Positions 12,250-21,969 of a DNA stretch of 64,000 nt are shown here, one piece after another. A program made the position numbers and the translations under genes. The stretch is from Umbelopsis ramanniana AG (taxonomy: Eukaryota > Mucoromycota > Umbelopsidomycetes > Umbelopsidales > Umbelopsidaceae). A model generated the notes under the pieces. It was given only the letters and a program-made list of their open reading frames with translations. It was not told where the DNA came from and did not search any database. How positions within the stretch are numbered: position 1 is the first letter of the stretch; each line of letters opens with the position of its first letter. The stretch covers positions 1 to 64,000 of the forward strand of contig NW_026252116.1 in assembly GCF_025399195.1 (NCBI RefSeq), read 5' to 3'.

Positions 12250-13136
12250 ACGATAGATCTGCAGCCGCGCGCTGTAGAAACGACCAGAGAGATATTACCC
12301 AAATGTATATGTTGTTGTATACATCATGTGTGTTATCTTAAGCCGTGTTCTCTATCATTCCTTTTTTTTTTTTTTTGACTGTGTGTTTGTATACAAATTT
12401 GAATCGCTGCAGCACGGTCATTTGGCCACAGTATGTGGTCTTTGTATTGACTTGGCGGTTATGAAGAATTAGTCACGGAAAGAAGAAAATAAAAAGAGTT
12501 TGTCGAGGTTCGCGCTTTGCCCATTTCTAGGCAGTGTTTTCCCTGGCTGAAAAAAGCAAGCACAACAATTGAAATTGGAAATTTTAGAATCGTCAAGCAA
12601 ACGAACAGAGTGACGAACAGCAACCATTTCTGACGTAGAAAGACGTAGAAAGTCAAGGAAAATGTACAGTTCATGAGTGTATACAGTCCAACATGAAATA
12701 TGTTGATAGTTAATGAACCAATGAGAAACAGTAGGATGCATTTCCATTGCTTTATGGTTGTGACCCGATTGCGCCTTTTCGGACCCACACACACAAACAA
12801 TACGCAAAGATCGTTGCACCCCCGGGCGGTCATCAACAAACCACAAGTATATATTAAAGAGGATCATGGAAAAAAGATAACCTCTACCAATTTGATTTCC
12901 TCTTTCTTCTTCCATTTCTTCGAAGCGTAGCCGTTGAAATAGCACATTCTTTTTATTATCAAGTCGTGCTAGACATTCACACCAAGAAAATCACCAGTTG
13001 TACCCAACTGCACAAACAGAACAACGTATTTTGATACCCGCAATCCAATCGTTCGCGGTCATATCGAGTCAATTTCATTAAAGAGTTTTGAAAGAAGCAC
13101 ATACATCTTTTTCGAAATCACTTTATTGCAATCAAC
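12250..13136. other. Intergenic region between IPK and the orphan membrane protein
   Basis: AT-rich, with a T run near 12362-12376. Minus-strand open frames (12459-12945) lack an identifiable product and have biased, UTR-like composition. Nothing else was recognised. Confidence 0.35.
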
Positions 13137-13799
13137 ATGCATTCTATGATGGCAGCGGCAAGATTTGTCTTGCTTGAGTACCATCATCACACCAACGAAA
13201 CAACAGTGTTGATCAACAGGAACGATCCGAATCGCGTTTCAACATCATTTCTTGTCACACTATTACTACCAATCCTGACCCTAGTATATCTGGAGCTCTC
13301 ACGGGCAACCGTACCGACACCAATTGCAGTGAAGAAGTACCCTGAGGTCCACTATGCAGGTTATAACGGCGATGAAATCGCTATTGTTAAAACTGTCCAA
13401 GTTGCGCATGCTCCCTCGACTTGTACCAAAAAATTAATTTGGGTGGCAAGCGGGCCACATTTGGGATCACGACCAAAATTAAGTGACATATCCAAGCTCA
13501 AGATCATGTTTCCAGCAACCAACACTACCCCGCCACTTACTCGAGCCGTTCGGCGAACAAGCATGAGTCCAGTACGAGCGTCATTCGATCCGCCACTACC
13601 ACCCCCTACAGATGCCCAGCTCCACGAAGAATGCTTAAGGAAGCTGGTGGAAGAGACTCTGACGTATGTTCAATCGAATCAGCCACGAACGGAAGCACTG
13701 CATCGCTTGATACCTAAATTGGAGCAATTTTCAGAATGGAATTCGGTACGCGCCATAAACGGCCAAACTTCCACAGCTTTGATTGAAGCACCCTTTTAA
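13137..13799 (+). CDS. Orphan protein with one predicted membrane segment
   Basis: A single 220-codon open frame. I do not recognise it. It has one strongly hydrophobic stretch (SFLVTLLLPILTLVYLEL, about residues 37-54), a Pro-rich linker (FDPPLPPPTDAQ) and a C-terminal part that looks helical and coding-like (ECLRKLVEETLTYVQSNQ). The first ATG sits in a good context (CAACATGC) after an A-rich leader, and a T-rich stretch follows the stop. A possible internal GT-AG intron was tested (13236-13284) but shifts the frame into a stop, so the uninterrupted model is kept. It may be a lineage-specific membrane protein. Confidence is moderate to low because no family supports it. Confidence 0.4.
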   Translation: MHSMMAAARFVLLEYHHHTNETTVLINRNDPNRVSTSFLVTLLLPILTLVYLELSRATVPTPIAVKKYPEVHYAGYNGDEIAIVKTVQVAHAPSTCTKKLIWVASGPHLGSRPKLSDISKLKIMFPATNTTPPLTRAVRRTSMSPVRASFDPPLPPPTDAQLHEECLRKLVEETLTYVQSNQPRTEALHRLIPKLEQFSEWNSVRAINGQTSTALIEAPF

Positions 13800-15008
13800 C
13801 ACACTTCTTTACCACGCACTCCACTCTTTGGGGCTAAACCATGCTTTTTTTGAATATATTATTTGTAAATTTTTTCGAATTCAGTGTAGCGAAAGGCTGA
13901 CAAAGCAGCAGCACTTTCGCTGTTCCGATACTTTTGTACAGAACGAACATGAACCGTAGCCACGTGTAAGTTGACCATTTTCAATGTACTAGTTATCCAA
14001 ATTGCCATGTAGACCATGGCATTGCATTACCAATAAGTCTATAAAAAAGAAGAAATTCTCTTTTTGTTATTTTTTTGGGTGATTCATGTGGATTAAGTCA
14101 GCCGAATTGGTTGACTGTCCATTTTCGTCAAGGGGTTTACAATTTGGTCTCGTAAGGATCTTTACTTATACTTCCCGAGCAAGCATCATGATATGAGTCA
14201 TGGTTTTTTCTTCACATCACCTCCAGCATTGTCAGTCTTGTCTACATCTATGTGGTGACGCCTTACCACTTTTCGCCATGAGGTCGTTGAATCAACATAT
14301 TACCAGTCCTCAGGTTGTAATACTTTCACCTCCGATCTGGTAGTAGCGAGAAAATCCGTCCAAGATCGGTGCCAATATATACGCTTCTTTACCTCATGCC
14401 TGCAGGCATGTGATCTAATCGAAAAGAGGGCAAATCATGGAAGCCGAACGTTGCACAATTGTAATGAACTCCAGATTACAGGAGTGTGGAGTAACGGCGC
14501 CGTGACCATAGCCTCTACTGAAAATAGATATATGAGTGACCTTAGTCTCTGCCTTGGAAATTTGATCTCCAAGATAAACATTTGAGCTAGGAAGATGACG
14601 AGCCATAATGGTCGTATTCCTCGCGCTCGAACAACGAATTGGCGGGCTGCGCAAAGACGGTGTTGCAATGTACCTGATAGGAGATTTGTCTTACAAAGAT
14701 GATATGTCGGTGGGTGGCAGCCAAAGGGATGCTAAGCAAGGGAAGCTCGCTAAGGAAGTTGCTAATACTTTAAGCCAAGGTAATATAACATATCTTGTGT
14801 GATGAGCGACACAGCATGTGACAGCAATAACTTTTTTTTTTGTGTTTTTCCAGTTCGGTATGCTTCTGACATGTGAAGACGGTTCGTCAGTCGTCAATGT
14901 TTGAAAGTCCCCGCTTGTCGGAATTACGGGCGCACAAAGCGTATGGAGTCCAATATAAGCCTGCTCTTGTCTGACCTCTCTACAAAAAAATCCTCTTTCA
15001 CCTTCTTA
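13800..15008. other. Intergenic region upstream of the bHLH gene
   Basis: No gene was recognised. Short open frames at 14415-14668 (-) and 14608-14802 (+) overlap one another and show no domain. The last 100 bases are the probable leader of the bHLH gene. Confidence 0.35.
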
Positions 15009-16276
15009 ATGGATGACCACCAATGGGATCCATCTTATATCCAGCCTTCCAGTAAGTCGATCGCACGTCCATCCGTCAGCAATTCGTACCTAGAGTACCA
15101 ACACCATGTTTGAAACAGATTATCAAGGATACACCATGAGGAGTCATCCACAGCATCCATATGTACCATCGCATTTTGATATGGAAGAGATGCATCGTCA
15201 GCAACATAGTTATCAAGGTAAAATTAAGATGATGGTGTTCAATGCTTTTTTTTTGACTGTCTGGCGGGTTAACGCGGCTAGCCAGCCAGCCAGTGGCAGC
15301 GCCCAGATTTCGGAATTTGGTTATTAATTTTTTTTCTTGCCCATCCACAATCATTTTTTCCTCTCTTTTGCTTTGGAACACGTTATCAGGTCCCACACCT
15401 GTGATGCTATCATCACCTTATTCTAAGAACGCTCAATTTGCTTCAGGACAACCACTAGATTCTACCATAATGTCTTCATCATCCGCCCCCAGTCAAGGAT
15501 CCGCGGGTTCTTCTTCGATACAGGGCAGCACGAAGCGTGGCTCTGCGCATAGAGCGAACTCCAGTCCATATCGTCAACCTCCAAGTAGAGCAGCAAGGAA
15601 ACAGCAACAACAAAGGAGTGAAAGCGATGATACAGATCAGTCACAGACACCGGCAAAACCTCGAACAGGTCGAAGCAAGAAGCCTGCTCATGAGCTGTTG
15701 ACCGAAGCAGAAAAGAAGGCTAATCACATTGCCTCAGAGCAGAAGAGGCGTCAGAATATCAGGGTCGGCTTTGATCAGCTTGTTGAAATTGTTCCCACTT
15801 TGAGTCAAAGCCATCGCAGTGAAGCCATCATTCTACAGAAATGTAAGACTTTCATTTTGCTTGCAATCATGCCTTGCATGCCATGCCGAATACATCAGAC
15901 CCCCCACTGATAACCTTTTCCTATCCTGCCTCTAGCTGTTGATCACATACATCGATTAGTCGCCACTAAGAATGAACTGAAGGACCGTGTTCGTGAACTG
16001 CAGTCGGTGTTAGGTGAACTGTAAGTCAGCTTCAGTTGATGCATCATGATGTGTGGGAAACTGCCTTTCGCTTTTCTAGTTCTGTGGTAACTCATCACAC
16101 CCTTTTTTTTCTTTTTTCTTTCTATTCTCTTGCATTACGTTGCGTATAGCCCTCCGGAAGACGATGTAAGTAAAAGATCATCATTTTTTGAAGAAAGACA
16201 TGTGTTTTATATCATCTCGTTCTAATCGTTTTTCTTTTGCCAGTCCTCTGAAGATGAAATCAACTATTCATACTAG
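15009..16276 (+). CDS. Small basic helix-loop-helix transcription factor
   Basis: Predicted 242-residue bHLH factor from exons 15009-15051, 15119-15217, 15390-15842, 15936-16020, 16150-16165 and 16244-16276. A Ser/Gln-rich N-terminus and a basic stretch lead into the bHLH region. The basic region and helix 1 include NHIASEQKRRQNIRVGFDQL, with the E-box-type His, Glu and Arg residues. Helix 2 (SEAIILQKSVDHIHRLV) spans the third intron, followed by a short coiled tail (KNELKDRVRELQSVLGEL) and an acidic end. This resembles Ino4/Mlx-like small fungal factors; DNA target and partner are unknown. ATG 15009 is preferred because it joins by a 67-nt GTAAGT intron. ATG 15106, inside that intron, would give a shorter alternative start. 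Exon 5 is only 16 bases. Confidence 0.85.
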
Positions 16277-17017
16277 GCCGCTCCTTACCACAGCTACTGC
16301 CATATCCTGCTTTTGAAACATATTCAATTCGTCCATCCTTCCCCCAAATCAACCATCTCCGTTCACGCTCTCCAATTTGCACGCTACAGAAGCTCTCATT
16401 CCCCCCACTCACACCTCATATACTTGTATATTGCTTCTTATCAACCCCACTGTAAGATACTTTCATGCGATAGAACTATCTGACGACATAAAATCTACGA
16501 TTTGTTTTCGTTTTCAACTCAATGGCCGTCGGAGTGAATGTTTTGTGAGATGAGCTCTGCAGATTCTTGCCAATTAGGGGATTTCTCCGACAGAGGTCTC
16601 CCGTGTTCGTACATGGAAAAGAAAAGACGTATTTGACTAAGGGAGTATACAGTAGAAGATTGCTATAGAGCTGAGTAGTCAGCATGTTTCTTCAAGACCA
16701 CTGCAAAGGTGCATTACCGGCTACACCAAGAAATTAGGTTCTGTGGGTATTGGTTGGTACATAAGGGTTTACGGCATGGCGCGCACTGCTGCATACACCT
16801 ACACATATCTATCAGAGCAAACGCCATTCACTAGACCATCTGCCCTTTGATTAGTTTCAAAAAGGATATCATGCTGCATGCCTTGAATGACATTGTCAAA
16901 GCATGTAATATTTTTTTTTAATGCAGATGGTGTTAAGAGGCAAGTAAAAAGCCATTTTGTATCAATTTTACAAAGAAGGACTGAGAGAGGAGGATATCAT
17001 GGTTATAGTACACAATT
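16277..17017. other. Convergent 3' regions of the bHLH and fucosyltransferase-like genes
   Basis: Pyrimidine-rich after the bHLH stop, then AT-rich sequence up to the minus-strand stop at 17018. No gene, RNA or repeat was recognised. Confidence 0.4.
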
Positions 17018-18421
17018 TTAAACACCATCCGATAAGAAACGTGTCATGGCTAATTGGCGGTTCTTGACATAACCTGAGAACGTACTTTTGGGAGTTCCAA
17101 CAAAGTCGTTACCAGCACTGGCAATGGAAGCGTCAACCAATGGAATCAGTAATGAACTGATGTCGGTGCGGTTATCGCGTGGCGACTTGACGTTGATGGA
17201 GGGGATGATATCCGGAAAGTCAGAGAGAGTGAAAGCACAGACAAATTGATCAAACAAGGCCCGCATATTGGGATCTTCACGAGGGTGATGTGAGTCAGTT
17301 GCCATAAACAGCGTAGTGACTTTTCCACGTTGAAGCTGTAATTGGACGCATCGCTCAAGCAAAGTGGCAATAGACGAAGTCGATCTAGCAAGTTGAAGTT
17401 TTCGAAGTTCTTGCCAGGTGACACTGTCGGTTGTGTCGTTCTCCATATCAACTGCATCACTCAACTTGCTGACGATCTGGTCAATGGTGTCTACAATGTG
17501 TTCCTTGAACATGCCATCGCCGGATCGAATGTGTGCGCTAATGTACCGGCGCTCTCCACCCAACTGCGCTATCACTTTGTCAGCTCGTGAGTCCACCACC
17601 GGGTGTGTTATCTTAATGGACTGTTGCAAGTACTTCTTTGTCTCAGTATTTTCTGAATCCAATGCAAGCCGGTTGGATCCAAACAGAGAGTTGAATATTA
17701 TCAACTTTTCCGATCGGCGCTGAAGCTCGATGAGGTCAAGTCGTCGTTCAAAGTTCTGCAACGGCTGATTGTCGTGCTCGGAATAGTATATGCGATAGGA
17801 ATATCTTTGATAATCTGGGATCTCATACACCAGGGTTCGATTTGTTTCGTCATACGGGATGTTGAGGGGGGTTCCTTGGAAATAGGAATGGTGCATGTTG
17901 TTTCTCATTGAATAACGAACCCCAATATTCGTTAGCGGGCTGAGATCAAACGCATCATCGAAGCTAATAGGAATATATTTGCGGTAGTCAAAACATTCAG
18001 ATGGCAAGTGGACGCGTTGGCCGAGTTCCTTCTCCATTTTACGATGGGCTGTGACTAGTTCTGGACAGGCATCTAGCTTATGCGGTAAATCGGAACTGTC
18101 CTTCCAAAAGGTTGCTGTGGCGATATTGGCTTCGGGTATGATGAGCGTTCTATTAAGTGATTTGGCTATCAAAGCTGCGTTGATAAGTGAGAGTCGTTGG
18201 TTGTGTAGGCCAGAATGTGGATAGAAAGTCATGAACTTCTCTTCATCCTTGGCAGGTATATTGTGATCGTCATAGACAACACTACCACCTTTCACCAGGT
18301 CTTTCTCAAGGCCAGCTTGTTTGGGAAGGGTGGGGTTACTGATGATACTTAACGAGATGAAAAGAGTACAAGCAGCTATTGTGGTGAAGAGCATCCACCG
18401 CTTGCACAGCTGAGGCGGCAT
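17018..18421 (-). CDS. GDP-fucose O-fucosyltransferase-like type II membrane protein
   Basis: Intronless, 467 residues. The N-terminus has a short cytoplasmic tail and a single membrane anchor (about residues 10-28, MLFTTIAACTLFISLSI), followed by a lumenal domain, as in Golgi glycosyltransferases. The segment FYPHSGLHNQRLSLINAALI (residues 66-85) matches the N-terminal GxxNQR substrate-loop motif of protein O-fucosyltransferase-like enzymes. HIRSGD (297-302) matches their HxRxGD GDP-fucose-binding motif. The C-terminal DISSLLIPLVDASIASAGN and FVGTPKSTFS segments fit the conserved third motif. Donor specificity and acceptor are not provable from sequence; cell-wall or protein fucosylation is the likely role. 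Fucose is a known component of Mucoromycota wall polysaccharides, which makes the assignment reasonable. It is in tandem with SerC, which lies 260 bases upstream. Confidence 0.8.
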   Translation of the reverse strand: MPPQLCKRWMLFTTIAACTLFISLSIISNPTLPKQAGLEKDLVKGGSVVYDDHNIPAKDEEKFMTFYPHSGLHNQRLSLINAALIAKSLNRTLIIPEANIATATFWKDSSDLPHKLDACPELVTAHRKMEKELGQRVHLPSECFDYRKYIPISFDDAFDLSPLTNIGVRYSMRNNMHHSYFQGTPLNIPYDETNRTLVYEIPDYQRYSYRIYYSEHDNQPLQNFERRLDLIELQRRSEKLIIFNSLFGSNRLALDSENTETKKYLQQSIKITHPVVDSRADKVIAQLGGERRYISAHIRSGDGMFKEHIVDTIDQIVSKLSDAVDMENDTTDSVTWQELRKLQLARSTSSIATLLERCVQLQLQRGKVTTLFMATDSHHPREDPNMRALFDQFVCAFTLSDFPDIIPSINVKSPRDNRTDISSLLIPLVDASIASAGNDFVGTPKSTFSGYVKNRQLAMTRFLSDGV

Positions 18422-18683
18422 TCTGTCTAGAGGAGTACAGAAAGAAAGGGAAAGGAATGGGAAATTTTTTTAATTGCGAGAAAAAGTCGTAATATTACCT
18501 AAATCTGTTAATTGTGTGATGTGTCACATTCGATTTAGGCTCAGAACCACCTGGGACCTTGTTCGCCGGGAATACATGAAGCATATTGATAATATATTTA
18601 TTGCTCAAGCACTTTTCTAAAGTCATTATATACTTCGACCATCTCTCCAAACACATGCTCTCTAGAAATAAGCTTGGTCTATT

Positions 18684-19981
18684 TTATGCTTGGTGTTGCC
18701 CTTCGAATTCCTTCATATATGCAACCAGCGCATCAACACCATCTTCGCCCATGGCATTGTAGATAGAAGCCCGAATGCCACCTGTTGGTATCACCATTAT
18801 TAGGATTTCTGAGTATAATCCACGTTCCATCATTCTTTTTTTGTACTTACCAACAGATCTATGTCCCTTGAGTTGAACCATGTTTCGTGCTTCAGCACCC
18901 TTCAAAAACTCGGCTTCCAAAGTCTCTGGGTAAATTCGGAAAGGGATGTTCATTCTGCTACGAGCTTCGGTGGCTACGGGAGCCTTGTATATCTTGCTGT
19001 TATCAATGACTTGATAAACCTTTCGTGCCTTTCGATCGTTGGCTTCGGTATAGGCTTCGACACCTCCCTTCTCCAGCATATGCTTGAACACAAGTCCTGA
19101 CATGTAAATGGCAAAAGTGGGCGGTGTGTTATAGAGTGAGTCATTGTCGGCTAAAGTCTTGAAGTCCAGCAATTGAGGAGTCACCAAACCGGAAGCTGGG
19201 ATTTCAGCAGCTGACTTGAGAGGGGTAAGAAGATCCTTGCGGATAATGACAATTGTAACACCAGAAGGACCAATGTTCTTTTGAGCGCCAGCATAGATGA
19301 CACCAAACTTGGAAACATCGAAAGGACGAGAGAGGATGTTGGAGGACATGTCAGCGACCAAAGGCACGGAAGAATCAACATCAGGGATGGAGTTGAACTC
19401 GACGCCATGGACAGTTTCGTTGTCACAGTAGTAAACGTAGGCTGCGTCAGAGCCACTCAACTTCCACTCTGATTGTGGTGGCACAGAGGTGTAAGCACCC
19501 GTGGACTTCTTGGTGTTGAAGACAATGTTGACATTGGCACCCAAACGCTTGGCTTCCTCAGAAGCCTTTTGCGACCAAGAACCAGACACACAGTAATCGA
19601 CAGGAGCATCAGGCTTGCCCTTAGCAGCCAACAAGTTATAAACTATGGCAGAGAATTGCGTGGTGCCTCCTCCTTGCATGAACAAAATTTCATAGTTATC
19701 AGGAATATTCAGCAATTTGGTGAGGTTTTGCTTTGCGTCGGCCAAAATTTTGCCAAAGGTCTTTCCTCTATGGGACAACTCCATAACAGACATTCCAGTG
19801 TTATCATAGTTGAGAAGTTCTGACTGAGCTGTTTGAAGGACTTCGATAGGGCTAAGGTAGGAATGAAAGAGCAATTGTCTTGTCAAGCAGGGAGCAACGG
19901 GTTGCAATGGGTTGAAAGATGGAATACATACATCTTGGCTGGACCGGCGCCAAAGTTCAAAACTTGATCGTGTGTAGGCAT
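18684..19981 (-). CDS. SER1: Phosphoserine aminotransferase (PLP enzyme)
   Basis: Predicted 382 residues from exons 19981-19932, 19851-18851 and 18781-18684. It catalyses 3-phosphohydroxypyruvate plus glutamate to phosphoserine in serine biosynthesis (also used in pyridoxine synthesis in bacteria). Diagnostic blocks are VLNFGAGPAKIP, MELSHRGKTF, FMQGGGTTQFSA, the PLP-lysine motif IYAGAQKNIGPSG (Lys about 208) and GHRSVGGIRASIYNAM. The last block is created by splicing out a 69-nt intron whose length is a multiple of three and which has no in-frame stop, so retention would insert 23 residues just before the conserved GGIRAS. Length agrees with the family. Two Gcn4-type half-sites lie 230-270 bases upstream. 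Confidence 0.95.
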
Positions 19982-20214
19982 GGTTGAATAGAGGTGAGTT
20001 TACAAATACCGTTGGAGGCTGCAGATTGATTTTGAAGTTTTGTGACGGTTGATCTGGATCTGGTTTGGAAAAATCTCGAGTCGAAAGTTTTATGAAGGCA
20101 GGTTTCGTTTGGCCCTTCCTTTTTCTTTTATACCACGGGATACAATTGGCTAGGGTCAGTCAGGAACATGATTTGAGGGCAAAGTGAAATATACCATAGT
20201 CTATGACTGTATGA

Positions 20215-20250
20215 GAGTCATGTTGGTACAACAATGATGAGACTTGACTC
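20215..20250. promoter_or_regulatory. Pair of Gcn4/AP-1-type half-sites upstream of SER1
   Basis: GAGTCAT at 20215-20221 (ATGACTC on the other strand) and TGACTC at 20245-20250 lie about 235-270 bases upstream of the phosphoserine aminotransferase ATG. RTGACTC is the core recognised by Gcn4/Cpc1 bZIP factors, which control amino-acid biosynthetic genes. The paired spacing and the serine-pathway target make regulation plausible; it is an inference from short motifs. Confidence 0.4.
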
Positions 20251-20509
20251 TCCGCATAAGCCCTCATTACCGCCTATGCGACTCTCAACTGTCAGTCACA
20301 GAATGGTCAGATCAATATTATATAACTGAGCATTCTTTCCACCTCATAGAAAAATGAATGGCAGCGCTAATCCATAGTATGTCTAACGACGCTGGTATAT
20401 TCATTACTTTTAATGGCATGCTGCGTTGCAATAAGCTGTCGTCATTTTTCACACAAAGTAAGGTGAGGAGATGTAAAGCAAAAAGAAAGTGACAGGACTA
20501 AATTAACTC

Positions 20510-20776
20510 TTATAAATGACACGATGGCTGTCCCGAATAAGTACTATCTATATCCGAAAGAGCATCATCCGATACTTGAGAATCAAGGCCAGGGAAAGAA
20601 ACATAGTTTCGAGCAAAGTCTGAGTCAGTGGCATCTAACACAGGCGTCCTGGAGCGCTCACTGGTCGCTGAGGTGGGGGAAATTACCCGAACAAAGTCAA
20701 TCATCATATTGGAGATGGCGGTCAGTGTTCGCAGAGGTGATAGGTATCGAGTTTGTTGCTTTGAATTTGGAAACAT
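20510..20776 (-). CDS. Small orphan protein, 88 residues
   Basis: Open frame from ATG 20776 (context CTACCATG) to TAA 20510. I do not recognise it. The N-terminal half is mixed, with SPLRTLTAISNMMIDFV. The C-terminal half is rich in Asp and Ser (DSQVSDDALSDIDSTYSG), resembling acidic disordered tails. It lies between divergent upstream sequences of SER1 and the 3' side of NDUFA6. Coding is plausible because of the clean start context and composition but no family supports it. Confidence 0.35.
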   Translation of the reverse strand: MFPNSKQQTRYLSPLRTLTAISNMMIDFVRVISPTSATSERSRTPVLDATDSDFARNYVSFPGLDSQVSDDALSDIDSTYSGQPSCHL

Positions 20777-21186
20777 GGTAGTAAGGAGCGACGATGATTA
20801 GATAGGGTGTTTCGACTGGAATGGGTGGGTGAAGGATTGTGAAGGATTGACTTGAGGAAGGGAGGGATGAACGAATTGAATAGCCGGCGCTTTTGTATTA
20901 TCTCCCATGACAACAGGTCAAAAAATAAATGGTCCGGTTCCTGATCAAAAGTGAAGTATTGCTGGAATGTCCTCTACTGATATGGGAAGGTTGAAAATAA
21001 CGTCAACGAGAACAAAAGCATATTTCCCTTATTGAATATTCTTGTTCACGCAGAGCCAAGACAAAAGGGAGATAATTATACAAAAAAAAAACAAAAACGT
21101 GCTTTATTACTCTAGAGCAGCATGCAACAGAACGGACGGCCTCCCTTCCACTGCATATTTTCTTCAATTAAAACAGAAAAATCAAT
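20777..21186. other. Intergenic region between the small orphan ORF and NDUFA6
   Basis: It contains the upstream side of the small ORF and the 3' untranslated region of NDUFA6, with an A-rich stretch near 21080. No gene was seen. Confidence 0.4.
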
Positions 21187-21692
21187 TTACATCCTTCCTT
21201 CGTAGAACTTGTCCAAGAAAGCAGTTGGGACAGGGGCGGCTTCTTCCTTGGCAAAGTAGCGCATGACGTGAGTTTCCTGCTTCCACAGGTTCAAAGTTTC
21301 CTGGTATTCGGTCTGTCCCTTGAACAGGAGAATGTCGCGAACGGAAAGGTCTTCTACGTAACGGTTCTTTTCAAATTCTTCGCGGATCTTAGCACGGACT
21401 GCCGATGATGGAATGTTGAGTTGATAAAGCGTCATGATCTCAGGAACCTATGGGAAGAAAAACGTCGAGGAGAATAAGAATTGGGCTCAAACGTGAGGTA
21501 TGTGGTTGGGTGGGAAGTCTGTCTAGATGCAGTTTTTCATGGTGTTGCATTTATCCCAGATGTTGCCAATGCGTTACTTACAGATTTTTGCCATTGTCTG
21601 TAAAGAGACAATGCTCGAGATGTTGCTTCTGCTGGAGACTTTGACTTTGCTGTGGTGACGGCCAAGTGGGCAACGGCGTATGGCATGGACAT
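21187..21692 (-). CDS. Mitochondrial complex I subunit NDUFA6 (B14), LYR protein
   Basis: Predicted 123 residues from exons 21692-21582 and 21447-21187. An accessory subunit of NADH:ubiquinone oxidoreductase that helps position the acyl carrier protein on the matrix arm. The LYR motif (SLYRQWQKS, Leu30-Tyr31-Arg32), the block RAKIREEFEKNRYVEDLSV, ILLFKGQTEYQETLNLWKQ and the C-terminal FLDKFYEGR match the family closely in order and length. ATG 21692 sits in a strong context (CACCATG); a second in-frame ATG two codons on is an alternative. It is read in the same direction as HBS1, starting about 280 bases downstream of the HBS1 stop. Confidence 0.94.
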
Positions 21693-21969
21693 GGTGCAAT
21701 AAAAGGACAGCCAAATGTTCAACCTGCAAACAGCGCTGTGGGTGGTGTTTTTGACCAGCAAGCTCAAAGAGTGTGACGTCAAAAAATTTTTGTTCTGTGC
21801 TTGTCATAATTTGCAGGCTTATTTTATCTATGAGAGGCTATTCTTACAATATACACACTATATTATTTTCTGTCTTATTTATGAACCAAATGTAAGGATC
21901 TGCATTTAATTAAAATGACGTTAATAAATTGCTACGGCTGTGGAGACGCTCATGGTCTTGGAACATATT

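Noticed and set aside
12459-12945. Overlapping minus-strand ORFs of 126 and 158 codons
   Set aside because: Two frames overlap almost completely, and neither shows family features or convincing composition.
13236-13284. Possible intron inside the orphan ORF
   Set aside because: Removing it shifts the frame into a stop after a few codons.
15106-15217. ATG 15106 as the bHLH start
   Set aside because: The 15009 start with a 67-nt GTAAGT intron is better supported; 15106 lies inside that intron. It remains a possible alternative.
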